Assembly (NCBI GenBank): GCA_023053545.1
Contig: JAKZAN010000169.1
Location: 1 to 64,000, forward strand
Origin: Lepidurus packardi
Taxonomy: Eukaryota; Arthropoda; Branchiopoda; Notostraca; Triopsidae
Direction of reading: 5' to 3'
Length of the DNA stretch: 64,000 bases
Shown here: in pieces, positions 52,352 through 64,000 of the stretch
Layout of the letters: every line of letters starts with the position of its first letter
Numbering within the stretch: position 1 is the first letter of the stretch
Notes under the pieces: generated by a model
Told to the model about the DNA's origin: nothing
The model's database searches: none
The model's input: the letters and a program-made list of their open reading frames with translations, nothing else
Translations under genes and position numbers: made by a program

Positions 52352-55300
52352 TACCTTAATTAATTAATTACGGACTGAATTAATTTCATACGGACTGAAT
52401 TAATTCATTTCGGACTTAATTAATCGATTACGGACTGAATTAACTCCTTACGTAATGAACTTATTCCTTACGGACTAAATTAATTCCTTACGTACTGAAT
52501 TAATTCCTTACGGACTGAATTAATTCCTTACGGACTGAATTAATACCTTACGGACTGAACTAAATCCTTACGGACTGAATTAATTCCTTTCGGACTTAAT
52601 TAATTCCTTTCGGACTTAATTAATTCCTTACGTACTTAATTAATTCCTTACGGTCTGAATTAATTCCGTACGGATTTTATTAATTCCTTACGGACTGAAT
52701 TAATTCATTACGGACTTAATTAATCCATTACGGACTGAATTATTTCCTTACGAATTGAAGTTATTCCTTACGGACTGAATTAATTACTTACGGACTGCAT
52801 TAATTCCTTACGTACTGAATTAATTCCTTACGGACTGAATTAATTCCTTACGGACTGAATTAATTCATTACGGACTTAAGTAAATCCTTACAGACTGAAT
52901 AAATTCCTTATGGACTTAATTAATTCCGTAAGGAATGAATTAATTAATTACGGACTGATAGTAATTCCTTACGGACTGAATTAATTCCTTACGGACTGAA
53001 TTAATTCCTTACGGACTGAATTAATACCTTAATTAATTCCTTACGGACTGAATTAATTTCATACGGACTGAATTAATTCATTTCGGACTTAATTAATCGA
53101 TTACGGACTGAATTAATTCCTTACGTAATGAACTTATTCCTTACGGACTGAATTAATTCCTTACGGACTGAATTAATTCCTTACGGACTGAATTAATTCC
53201 TTACGGACTGAATTAATTCCTGACGAACTGAATTAATACCTTACGGACTGAATTAAATCCTTACGGACTGAATTAATTCCTTACGGACTTAATTAATTCC
53301 TTTCGGACTTAATTAATTCCTTACGTACTTAATTAATTCCTTACGGTCTGAATTAATTCCGTACGGATTTTATTAATTCCTTACGGACTGAATTAATTCA
53401 TTACGGACTTAATTAATCCATTACGGACTGAATTATTTCCTTACGAATTGAAGTTATTCCTTACGTACTGAATTAATTCCTTACGGACTGAATTAATTTC
53501 TTACGGACTGAATTAATTCATTACGGACTTAATTAAATCCTTACAGACTGAATTAATTCCTTATGGACTTAATTAATTCCGTAAGGAATGAATTAATTAA
53601 TTACGGACTGAAATAATTCCTTACGGACTGAATTAATTCCTTACGGACTGAATTAATTCCTTACGGACTGAATTAGTTCCTTATGGACTGAATTAATTCC
53701 TTACGGACTGAATCAATTCCTTTCGGACTTAATTAATTCCTTACGTACTTAATTAATTCCTTACGGTCTGAATTAATTCCGTACGGATTTTATTAATTCC
53801 TTACGGACTGAATTAATTCATTACGGACATAATTAATCCATTACGGAATTAATTATTTCCTTACGGACTGAATTAATTCCTTACGGACTGAATTAATACC
53901 TTAATTAATTCCTTACGGACTGAATTAAATTCATACGGACTGAATTAATTCATTTCGGACTTAATTAATCGATTACGGACTGAATTAATTCCTTACGTAA
54001 TGAACTTATTCCTTACGGACTGAATTAATTCCTTACGGACTGAATTAATTCCTTACGGACTGAATTAATTCCTTACGGACTGAATTAATACCTTACGGAC
54101 TGAATTAAATCCTTACGGACTGAATTAATTCCTTACGGACTTAATTAATTCCTTTCGGACTTAATTAATTCCTTACGGTCTGAATTAATTCCGTACGGAT
54201 TTTATTAATTCCTTACGGACTGAATTAATTCATTACGGACTTAATTAATCCATTACGGACTGAATTATTTCCTTACGAATTGAAGTTATTCCTTACGGAC
54301 TGAATTAATTATTTACGGACTTAATTAATTCCGTAAGGAATGAATTAATTAATTACGTACTGAAATAATTCCTTACGGACTGAATTAATTCCTTACGGAC
54401 TGAATTAATTCCTTACGTACTGAATTAATTCCTTACGGACTGAATTAATTCCTTACGGACTGAATTAATTCATTACGGACTTAATTAAATCCTTACAGAC
54501 TGAATTAATTCCTTATGGACTTAATTAATTCCGTAAGGAATGAATTAATTAATTACGGACTGAAATAATTCCTTACGGACTGAATTAATTCCTTACGGAC
54601 TGAATTAATTCCTTACGGACTGAATTAATACCTTAATTAATTAATTACGGACTGAATTAATTTCATACGGACTGAATTAATTCATTTCGGACTTAATTAA
54701 TCGATTACGGACTGAATTAACTCCTTACGTAATGAACTTATTCCTTACGGACTAAATTAATTCCTTACGGACTGAATTAATTCCTTACGGACTGAATTAA
54801 TTCCTTACGGACTAAATTAATACCTTACGGACTGAACTAAATCCTTACGGACTGAATTAATTCCTTTCGGACTTAATTAATTCCTTTCGGACTTAATTAA
54901 TTCCTTACGTACTTAATTAATTCCTTACGGTCTGAATTAATTCCGTACGGATTTTATTAATTCCTTACGGACTGAATTAATTCATTACGGACTTAATTAA
55001 TCCATTACGGACTGAATTATTTCCTTACGAATTGAAGTTATTCCTTACGGACTGAATTAATTACTTACGGACTGCATTAATTCCTTACGTACTGAATTAA
55101 TTCCTTACGGACTGAATTAATTCCTTACGGACTGAATTAATTCATTACGGACTTAATTAAATCCTTACAGACTGAATTAATTCCTTATGGACTTAATTAA
55201 TTCCGTAAGGAATGAATTAATTAATTACGGACTGATAGTAATTCCTTACGGACTGAATTAATTCCTTACGGACTGAATTAATTCCTTACGGACTGAATTA

Positions 55301-55540
55301 ATACCTTAATTAATTCCTTACGGACTGAATTAATTTCATACGGACTGAATAAATTCATTTCGGACTTAATTAATCGATTACGGACTGAATTAATTCCTTA
55401 CGTAATGAACTTATTCCTTACGGACTGAATTAATTCCTTACGGACTGAATTAATTCCTTACGGACTGAATTAATTCCTTACGGACTGAATTAATACCTTA
55501 CGGACTGAATTAAATCCTTACGGACTGAATTAATTCCTTA
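52352..55540. repeat. Satellite B zone 3d: HOR copies with the GATAGTAATT marker
   Basis: The zone 3 cassette continues, with GATAGTAATTCC at 52957 and 55234 and ACGGATTTT near 52671, 53357, 53786, 54197 and 54948. The order of marker monomers matches about 44.4-46.1 kb closely, including ACGGACTGCATTAATTCC near 52790 and 55070, which suggests block copying over about 8-9 kb. Coordinates of block ends are not resolved by eye. Confidence 0.82.
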
Positions 55541-58500
55541 CGGACTGAATTAGTTCCTTATGGACTGAATTAATTCCTTACGGACTGAATCAATTCCTTT
55601 CGGACTTAATTAATTCCTTACGTACTTAATTAATTCCTTACGGTCTGAATTAATTCCGTACGGATTTTATTAATTCCTTACGGACTGAATTAATTCATTA
55701 CGGACATAATTAATCCATTACGGAATGAATTATTTCCTTACGAACTGAAGTTATTCCTTACGGACTGAATTAATTACTTACGGACTAAATTATTTCCTTA
55801 CGTACTGAAATAATTCCTTACGAACTGAATTAATTCCTTACGGACTGAATTAATTCCTTACGGACTGAATTAATTCCTTAATTAATTCCTTACGGACTGA
55901 ATTAATTTCATACGGACTGAATTAATTACTTACGGACTGAATTATTTCCTTACGTACTGAAGTTATTCCTTACGGACTGAATTAATTCCTTACGGACTGA
56001 ATTAATACCTTACGGACTGAATTAAATCCTTACGGACTGAATTAATTCCTTACGGACTGAATTAATTCCTTACGGACTGAATTAATTCCTTAATTAATTC
56101 CTTACGGACTGAATTAATTTCATACGGACTGAATTAATTACTTACGGACTGAATTATTTCCTTACGTACTGAAGTTATTCCTTACGGACTGAATTAATTC
56201 CTTACGGACTGAATTAATTCCTTACGGACTGAATTAATACCTTACGGACTGAATTAAATCCTTACGGACTGAATTAATTCCTTACGGACTTAATTAATTC
56301 CTTACGGACTTAATTAATTCCTTACGGACTAAATTAATTCCTTACGGACTTAATTAATTCTTTACGTACTTAATTAATTCCTTACGGTCTGAATTAATTC
56401 CGTACGGATTTAATTAATTCCTTACTGACTGAATTAATTCCTTACGGACTGAATTAATTCCTTACGGATTGAATTAAATCCTTACGGACTGAATTAATTC
56501 CGTACGGATTATATTAATTCCTTACGGACTGAATTAATTCTTTACGGACTTAATTAATTCTTTACGTACTTAATTAAGTCCTTACGGTCTGAATTAATTC
56601 CGTACGGATTTAATTAATTCCTTACGGACTGAATTAATTCTTTACGGACTGAATTAATTCCTTATGGACTTAATTAATTCCGTAAGGAATGAATGAATTA
56701 ATTACGGACTGAAATAATTCCTTACGGACTGAATTAATTCCTTACGGACTGAATTAATTCCTTACGGACTGAATTAATTCCGTACGGATTATATTAATTC
56801 CTTACGGATTGAATTAATTCTTTACGGACTGAATTACTTCATTATGGACTTAATTAATTCCGTAAGGAATGAATGAATTAATTACGGATTGAAATATTTC
56901 CTTAAGGACTGAATTAATTCCTTACGGACTGAATTAATTCGTTACGGACTGAATTAATTCCTTACGGACTGAATTAATTCCTTACGGACTGAATTATTTC
57001 CTTACGGACTGAATTAATTCTTTAGGATTGATTGAATTCCGTTCTTACTGAATTAATTCCTTACGTACTGAATAAATTCCTTAATTAATTCCTTACTTAC
57101 TGAATTAATTCCTTACGGACTGAATTAACTACTTAGGGACTGAATTAATTCCTTAGGGACTGAATTAATTCCTTGGGGACTGAATTAATTCCTTACGGAC
57201 TGAATGAATTCCTTACGGACTGAATTAATTTTATACGGACTAATTAATTCATTACGGACTTAATTAATCCATTACGGACTGAATTAATTCTTTACGTACT
57301 GAACTTATTCCTTACGGACTGAATTAATTCCTTACGGACTGCATTTATTCCTTACGGACTGAATTAATTCCTTACGGACCTAATTAATTCCTTACGGACG
57401 GAATTAATTCTTTACGGACTTAATTAATTCTTTACGTACTTAATTAAGTCCTTACGGTCTGAATTAATTCCGTACGGATTTAATTAATTCCTTACGGACT
57501 GAATTAATTCTTTACGGACTGAATTAATTCCTTATGGACTTAATTAATTCCGTAAGGAATGAATGAATTAATTACGGACTGAAATAATTCCTTACGGACT
57601 GAATTAATTCCTTACGGACTGAATTAATTCCTTACGGACTGAATTAATTCCGTACGGATTATATGAATTCCTTACGGATTGAATTAATTCTTTACGGACT
57701 GAATTACTTCATTATGGACTTAATTAATTCCGTAAGGAATGAATGAATTAATTACGGATTGAAATAATTCCTTACGGACTGAATTAATTCCTTACGGACT
57801 GAATTAATTCGTTACGGACTGAATTAATTCCTTACGGACTGAATTAAATCCTTATGGACTGAATTAATTCCTTACGGACTGAATAAATTCATTTCGGACT
57901 TAATTAATTCCTTACGGACTGAATTAGTTCCTTATGGACTGAATTAATTCCTTACGGACTGAATCAATTCCTTTCGGACTTAATTAATTCCTTACGTACT
58001 TAATTAATTCCTTACGGTCTGAATTAATTCCGTACGGATATTATTAATTCCTTACGACTGAATTAATTCATTACGGACATAATTAATCCATTACGGACTG
58101 AATTATTTCCTTACGAACTGAAGTTATTCCTTACGGACTGAATTAATTACTTACGGACTAAATTATTTCCTTACGTACTGAAATAATTCCTTACGAACTG
58201 AATTAATTCCTTACGGACTGAATTAATTCCTTACGGACTGAATTAATTCCTTAATTAATTCCTTACGGACTGAATTAATTTCATACGGACTGAATTAATT
58301 ACTTACGGACTGAATTATTTCCTTACGTACTGAAGTTATTCCTTACGGACTGAATTAATTCCTTACGGACTGAATTAATTCCTTACGGACTGAATTAATA
58401 CCTTACGGACTGAATTAAATCCTTACGGACTGAATTAATTCCTTACGGACTTAATTAATTCCTTACGGACTTAATTAATTCCTTACGGACTAAATTAATT

Positions 58501-59461
58501 CCTTACGGACTTAATTAATTCTTTACGTACTTAATTAATTCCTTACGGTCTGAATTAATTCCGTACGGATTTAATTAATTCCTTACTGACTGAATTAATT
58601 CCTTACGGACTGAATTAATTCCTTACGGATTGAATTAAATCCTTACGGACTGAATTAATTCCGTACGGATTATATTAATTCCTTACGGACTGAATTAATT
58701 CTTTACGGACTTAATTAATTCTTTACGTACTTAATTAAGTCCTTACGGTCTGAATTAATTCCGTACGGATTTAATTAATTCCTTACGGACTGAATTAATT
58801 CTTTACGGACTGAATTAATTCCTTATGGACTGAATTAATTCCTTACGGACTGAATTAATTCCTTACGGACTGAATTAATTCCGTACGGATTATATTAATT
58901 CCTTACGGATTGAATTAATTCTTTACGGACTGAATTACTTCATTATGGACTTAATTAATTCCGTAAGGAATGAATGAATTAATTACGGATTGAAATAATT
59001 CCTTACGGACTGAATTAATTCCTTACGGACTGAATTAATTCGTTACGGACTGAATTAATTCCTTACGGACTGAATTAATTCCTTACGGACTGAATTATTT
59101 CCTTACGGACTGAATTAATTCTTTAGGATTGATTGAATTCCGTTCTTACTGAATTAATTCCTTACGTATTGAATAAATTCCTTAATTAATTCCTTACTTA
59201 CTGAATTAATTCCTTACGGACTGAATTAACTACTTAGGGACTGAATTAATTCCTTAGGGACTGAATTAATTCCTTGGGGACTGAATTAATTCCTTACGGA
59301 CTGAATGAATTCCTTACGGACTGAATTAATTTTATACGGACTAATTAATTCATTTCGGACTTAATTAATCCATTACGGACTGAATTAATTCTTTACGTAC
59401 TGAACTTATTCCTTACGGACTGAATTAATTCCTTACGGACTGCATTTATTCCTTACGGACT
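55541..59461. repeat. ~2.1-kb HOR, two copies
   Basis: Copy 1 is about 55541-57360 and copy 2 about 57900-59461. Private variants at exactly 2101 bp include TTTAGGATTGATTG at 57021/59122, CCTTGGGGAC at 57171/59272, GAATTACTTCATTATGG at 56831/58932, and GCATTTATTCC at 57341/59442. Further left the offset is about 2161 bp (CTTACTGACTG at 56421/58582) and then larger, so the copies differ by multiples of 20 bp. A 1-bp loss (CTTACGACTG) and a change to CCGTACGGATATTATT mark the second copy near 58034-58060. Confidence 0.86.
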
Positions 59462-61770
59462 GAATTAATACCTTACGGACTGAATTAAATCCTTACGGAC
59501 AGAATTAATTCCTTACGAACTGAATTAATTCCTTACGGACTGAATTACTTTCATACGGACTGAATAAATTCATTTCGGACTTAATTAATCGATTACGGAC
59601 TGAATTAATTCCTTACGTAATGAACTTATTCCTTACGGACTGAATTAATTCCTTACGGACTGAATTAATTCCTTACGGACTGAATTAATTCCTTACGGAC
59701 AGAATTAATACCTTACGGACTGAATTAAATCCTTACGGACTGAATTAATTCCTTACGGACTGAATTAGTTCCTTATGGACTGAATTAATTCCTTACGGAC
59801 TGAATCAATTCCTTTCGGACTTAATTAATTCCTTACGTACTTAATTAATTCCTTAAGGTCTGAATTAATTCCGTACGGATTTTATTAATTCCTTACGGAC
59901 TGAATTAATTCATTAAGGATATAATTAATCCATTACGGACTGAATTATTTCCTTACGAACTGAAGTTATTCCTTACGGACTGAATTAATTACTTACGGAC
60001 TAAATTATTTCCTTACGTACTGAAATAATTCCTTACGAACTGAATTAATTCCTTACGGACTGAATTAATTCCTTACAGACTGAATTAATTCCTTACGGAA
60101 TGAATTAATTCCTTAATTAATTCCTTACGGACTGAATTAATTTCATACGGACTGAATTAATTACTTACGGACTGAATTATTTCCTTACGTACTGAAGTTA
60201 TTCCTTACGGACTGAATTAATTCCTTACGGACTGAATTAATTCCTTACGGACTGAATTAATACCTTACGGACTGAATTAAATCCTTACGGACTTAATTAA
60301 TTCCTTACGGACTTAATTAATTCCTTACGGACTAAATTAATTCCTTACGGACTTAATTAATTCTTTACGTACTTAATTAATTCCTTACGGTCTGAATTAA
60401 TTCCGTACGGATTTAATTAATTCCTTACGGACTGAATTAATTCCTTACGGACTGAATTAATTCCTTACGGATTGAATTAAATCCTTACGGACTGAATTAA
60501 TTCCGTACGGATTATATTAATTCCTTACGGACTGAATTAATTCTTTACGGACTGAATTAATTCCTTACGGACTGAATTAAATCCTTACGGACTGAATTAA
60601 ATCCTTACGGACTTAATTAATTCCTTACGGACTTAATTAATTCCTTACGGACTAAATTAATTCCTTACGGACTTAATTAATCGATTACGGACTGAATTAA
60701 TTCCTTACGTAATGAACTTATTCCTTACGGACTGAATTAATTCCTTACGGACTGAATTAATTCCTTACGGACTGAATTAATTCCTTACGGACAGAATTAA
60801 TACCTTACGGACTGAATTAAATCCTTACGGACTGAATTAATTCCTTACGGACTGAATTAGTTCCTTATGGACTGAATTAATTCCTTACGGACTGAATCAA
60901 TTCCTTTCGGACTTAATTAATTCCTTACGTACTTAATTAATTCCTTAAGGTCTGAATTAATTCCGTACGGATTTTATTAATTCCTTACGGACTGAATTAA
61001 TTCATTAAGGATATAATTAATCCATTACGGACTGAATTATTTCCTTACGAACTGAAGTTATTCCTTACGGACTGAATTAATTACTTACGGACTAAATTAT
61101 TTCCTTACGTACTGAAATAATTCCTTACGAACTGAATTAATTCCTTACGGACTGAATTAATTCCTTACGGACTGAATTAATTCCTTACGGAATGAATTAA
61201 TTCCTTAATTAATTCCTTACGGACTGAATTAATTTCATACGGACTGAATTAATTACTTACGGACTGAATTATTTCCTTACGTACTGAAGTTATTCCTTAC
61301 GGACTGAATTAATTCCTTACGGACTGAATTAATTCCTTACGGACTGAATTAATACCTTACGGACTGAATTAAATCCTTACGGACTTAATTAATTCCTTAC
61401 GGACTTAATTAATTCCTTACGGACTAAATTAATTCCTTACGGACTTAATTAATTCTTTACGTACTTAATTAATTCCTTACGGTCTGAATTAATTCCGTAC
61501 GGATTTAATTAATTCCTTACGGACTGAATTAATTCCTTACGGACTGAATTAATTCCTTACGGATTGAATTAAATCCTTACGGACTGAATTAATTCCGTAC
61601 GGATTATATTAATTCCTTACGGACTGAATTAATTCTTTACGGACTGAATTAATTCCTTACGGACTGAATTAAATCCTTACGGACTGAATTAATTCCGTAC
61701 GGATTATATTAATTCCTTACGGACTGAATTAATTCTTTACGGACAGAATTAATTCATTATGGACTTAATT
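59462..61770. repeat. 1092-bp HOR, two tandem copies
   Basis: Copy 1 runs from about 59580 and copy 2 from about 60672. Shared private variants at exactly 1092 bp include ATCGATTACGG at 59588/60680, GAATCAATTCC at about 59803/60895, and CCTTAAGGTCTG at 59851/60943. Over roughly 1 kb I noticed only one or two substitutions, for example CCTTACAGACTG near 60071 against CCTTACGGACTG near 61163. This is one of the youngest-looking duplications. Boundaries are approximate. Confidence 0.9.
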
Positions 61771-64000
61771 AATTCCGTAAGGAATGAATGAATTAATTAC
61801 GGACTGAAATAATTCCGTACGGACTGAATTAATTCCTTACGGACTGAATTAATTCGTTACGGACTGAATTAAATCCTTACGGACTGAATTAATTCCTTAC
61901 GGACTTAATTAATTCCTTACGGACTTAATTAATTCCTTACGGACTTAATTAATTCCTTACGGACTTAATTAATTCCTTACGGACTAAATTAATTCCTTAC
62001 GGACTGAATTAATTCATTACGGACTGAATTAATTCATTACGGACTGAATTAATTCCTTACGGACCTAATTAATTCCTTACGGACGGAATTAATTCTTTAC
62101 GGACTTAATTAATTCTTTACGTACTTAATTAAGTCCTTACGGTCTGAGTTAATTCCGTACGGATTTAATTAATTCCTTACGGACTGAATTAATTCTTTAC
62201 GGACTGAATTAATTCCTTATGGACTTAATTAATTCCGTAAGGAATGAATGAATTAATTACGGACTGAAATAATTCCTTACGGACTGAATTAATTCCTTAC
62301 GGACTGAATTAATTCCTTACGGACTGAATTAATTCCGTACGGATTATATTAATTCCTTACGGACTGAATTAATTCTTTACGGACTGAATTAATTCATTAT
62401 GGACTTAATTAATTCCGTAAGGAATGAATGAATTAATTACGGATTGAAATAATTCCTTACGGACTGAATTAATTCCTTACGGACTGAATTAATTCGTTAC
62501 GGACTGAATTAATTCCTTACGGACTGAATAAATTCCTTACGGACTGAATTATTTCCTTACGGACTGAATTAATTCTTTAGGATTGATTGAATTCCGTTCT
62601 TACTGAATTAATTCCTTACGTACTGAATAAATTCCTTAATTAATTCCTTACGGACTGAATTAATTCCTTAATTAATTCCTTACTTACTGAATTAATTCCT
62701 TACGGACTGAATTAACTACTTAGGGACTGAATTAATTCCTTAGGGACTGAATTAATTCCTTGGGGACTGAATTAATTCCTTACGGACTGAATTAATTCCT
62801 TACGTACTTAAATAATTCCTTACGGTCTGAATTAATTCCGTACGGATTTTATTAATTCCTTACGGACTGAATTAATTCATTACGGACATAATTAATCCAT
62901 TACGGACTGAATTATTTCCTTACGAACTGAAGTTATTCCTTACGGACTGAATTAATTACTTACGGACTAAATTATTTCCTTACGTACAGAAATAATTCCT
63001 TACGAACTGAATTAATTCCTTACGGACTGAATTAATTCCTTACGGACTGAATTAATTCATTTCGGACTTAATTAATCGATTACGGACTGAATTAACTCCT
63101 TACGTAATGAACTTATTCCTTACGGACTAAATTAATTCCTTACGGACTGAATTAATTCCTTACGGACTGAATTAATTCCTTACGGACTGAATTAATTACT
63201 TACGGAATGAATTAATTCCTTACGTACTGAATTAATTCCTTACGGACTGAGTTAATTCCTTACGGACTGAATTAATTCATTACGGACTTAATTAAATCCT
63301 TACAGACTGAATTAATTCCTTATGGACTTAATTAATTCCGTAAGGAATGAATGAATTAATTACGGATTGAAATAATTCCTTACGGACTGAATTAATTCCT
63401 TACGGACTGAATTAATTCCTTACGGACTGAATTAATTCCTTAATTAATTCCTTACGGACTGAATTAATTTCATACGGACTGAATTAATTACTTACGGACT
63501 GAATTATTTCCTTACGTACTGAAGTTATTCCTTACGGACTGAATTAATTCCTTACGGACTGAATTAATTCCTTACGGACTGAATTAATACCTTACGGACT
63601 GAATTAAATCCTTACGGACTTAATTAATTCCTTACGGACTTAATTAATTCCTTACGGACTAAATTAATTCCTTACGGACTTAATTAATTCTTTACGTACT
63701 TAATTAATTCCTTACGGTCTGAATTAATTCCGTACGGATTTAATTAATTCCTTACGGACTGAATTAATTCCTTACGGACTGAATTAATTCCTTACGGATT
63801 GAATTAAATCCTTACGGACTGAATTAATTCCGTACGGATTATATTAATTCCTTACGGACTGAATTAATTCTTTACGGACTGAATTAATTCCTTACGGACT
63901 GAATTAAATCCTTACGGACTGAATTAATTCTTTACGGACTGAATTAATTCCTTATGGACTTAATTAATTCCGTAAGGAATGAATGAATTAATTACGGACT
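61771..64000. repeat. Satellite B zone 4 end, running off the window
   Basis: This is another set of the zone 4 cassettes: TTTAGGATTGATTG at 62576, CCTTGGGG near 62757, CCGTACGGATTTTATT near 62836, the AACTCCTTACGTAATGAACTT pair near 63093, and CCGTACGGATTATATT near 63830. The array is unbroken to base 64000, where it is cut in mid-unit. Nothing but satellite B is present. Confidence 0.9.

Larger units (their letters stand above)
13731..64000. repeat. Satellite B: 20-bp monomer array with nested higher-order repeats
   Basis: About 2,500 head-to-tail copies of the 20-mer GAATTAATTCCTTACGGACT, or close variants, fill the rest of the window. The first ten bases, GAATTAATTC, are a perfect palindrome. 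The second ten, CTTACGGACT, are asymmetric and hold the only CpG. Recurrent variant monomers include TTTCATACGG, ATTCATTACGG, AATCGATTTCGG, AAATCCTTACAG, ATTCCTTATGG, AATTCCGTAAGGAAT, AATTAATTACGG and GAAATAATTCC. A truncated form, 32 bp in place of 40, reads CCTTAATTAATTCC. The order of variants is conserved and defines the HORs. Stops occur in all six frames because 20 is not a multiple of three and the unit contains TAA or TGA on both strands. The family is not recognised. Confidence 0.97.

Noticed and set aside
13731..64000. CRISPR-like array (short direct repeats at regular spacing)
   Set aside because: Repeats are directly contiguous with no unique spacers, the unit is 20 bp, and no cas-like gene is present.
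1..64000. Telomeric repeats or a chromosome end
   Set aside because: No run of TTAGGG, TTTAGGG, TTAGG or similar was seen on either strand. CCTTAGGG and CCTTGGGG near 37480, 57170, 59270 and 62750 are isolated monomer variants.
13731..64000. CENP-B box as evidence for a centromere
   Set aside because: No site with the required TTCG...CGGG pattern was found; TTTCGGACT lacks the second half. Centromere identity cannot be argued from sequence here.
1..64000. TATA-like promoter elements, tRNA or rRNA genes
   Set aside because: AT-rich strings are all part of the repeats. No cloverleaf, A/B box pair or rRNA-like sequence was found outside or inside the arrays.

Overview
The whole 64 kb window is tandem-repeat (satellite) DNA. 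I found no protein-coding gene that I would defend, and no RNA gene, transposon, CRISPR array or unique-sequence island. Long AT-rich arrays of short monomers organised into nested higher-order repeats (HORs) are typical of eukaryotic heterochromatin: centromeric, pericentromeric, subtelomeric or a supernumerary block. Neither array ends at the window edge. I do not recognise either monomer, so I cannot name the organism or even its kingdom.

Region A (1-13730) is built from 11-bp subunits of the form GAAATTTCNTT, with a 12-bp subunit GTAATTTTACCT at regular places. Subunits assemble into a 78-bp block (12 + 6x11) and a 45-bp block (12 + 3x11), which together make a 123-bp unit of about 25% GC, counted by hand from the consensus. 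On top of this lies a mosaic of longer duplicated blocks, with copy offsets of about 537, 738, 1084, 2739, 4483, 5388 and 6857 bp. Because 45, 78 and 123 are all multiples of three, one minus-strand frame stays open over most of the array and reads as a degenerate 41-residue repeat. The longest stretch is 615 codons. I treat this as a by-product of the period unless expression is shown.

At 13730/13731 region A changes abruptly, within 1-2 bases, into region B (13731-64000). Its monomer is the 20-mer GAATTAATTCCTTACGGACT: a 10-bp perfect palindrome followed by a 10-bp asymmetric half, about 35% GC, with one CpG. Roughly 2,500 monomers lie head-to-tail. Marked variant monomers define HORs that grow in length with distance from the junction: about 323 bp near 14 kb, 504 bp near 15-16 kb, 0.78-1.5 kb at 19-31 kb, 0.45-1.24 kb at 31-55 kb, and 1.1-2.1 kb at 55-64 kb. 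Region B is closed in all six frames.

The most unusual features are these. (1) A perfect 184-bp-arm inverted repeat lies at 40873-41250, the only long run of monomers in the opposite orientation. Both of its edges fall on a small inverted half-monomer that recurs through region B. (2) Two adjacent HOR-marker monomers carry exactly the two products expected from methyl-CpG decay. (3) Region A combines a near-helical 11-bp period with a palindrome in most subunits. (4) The two satellites abut directly. No gene network exists here to describe; the biology is array expansion, local inversion and copying of marker mutations.
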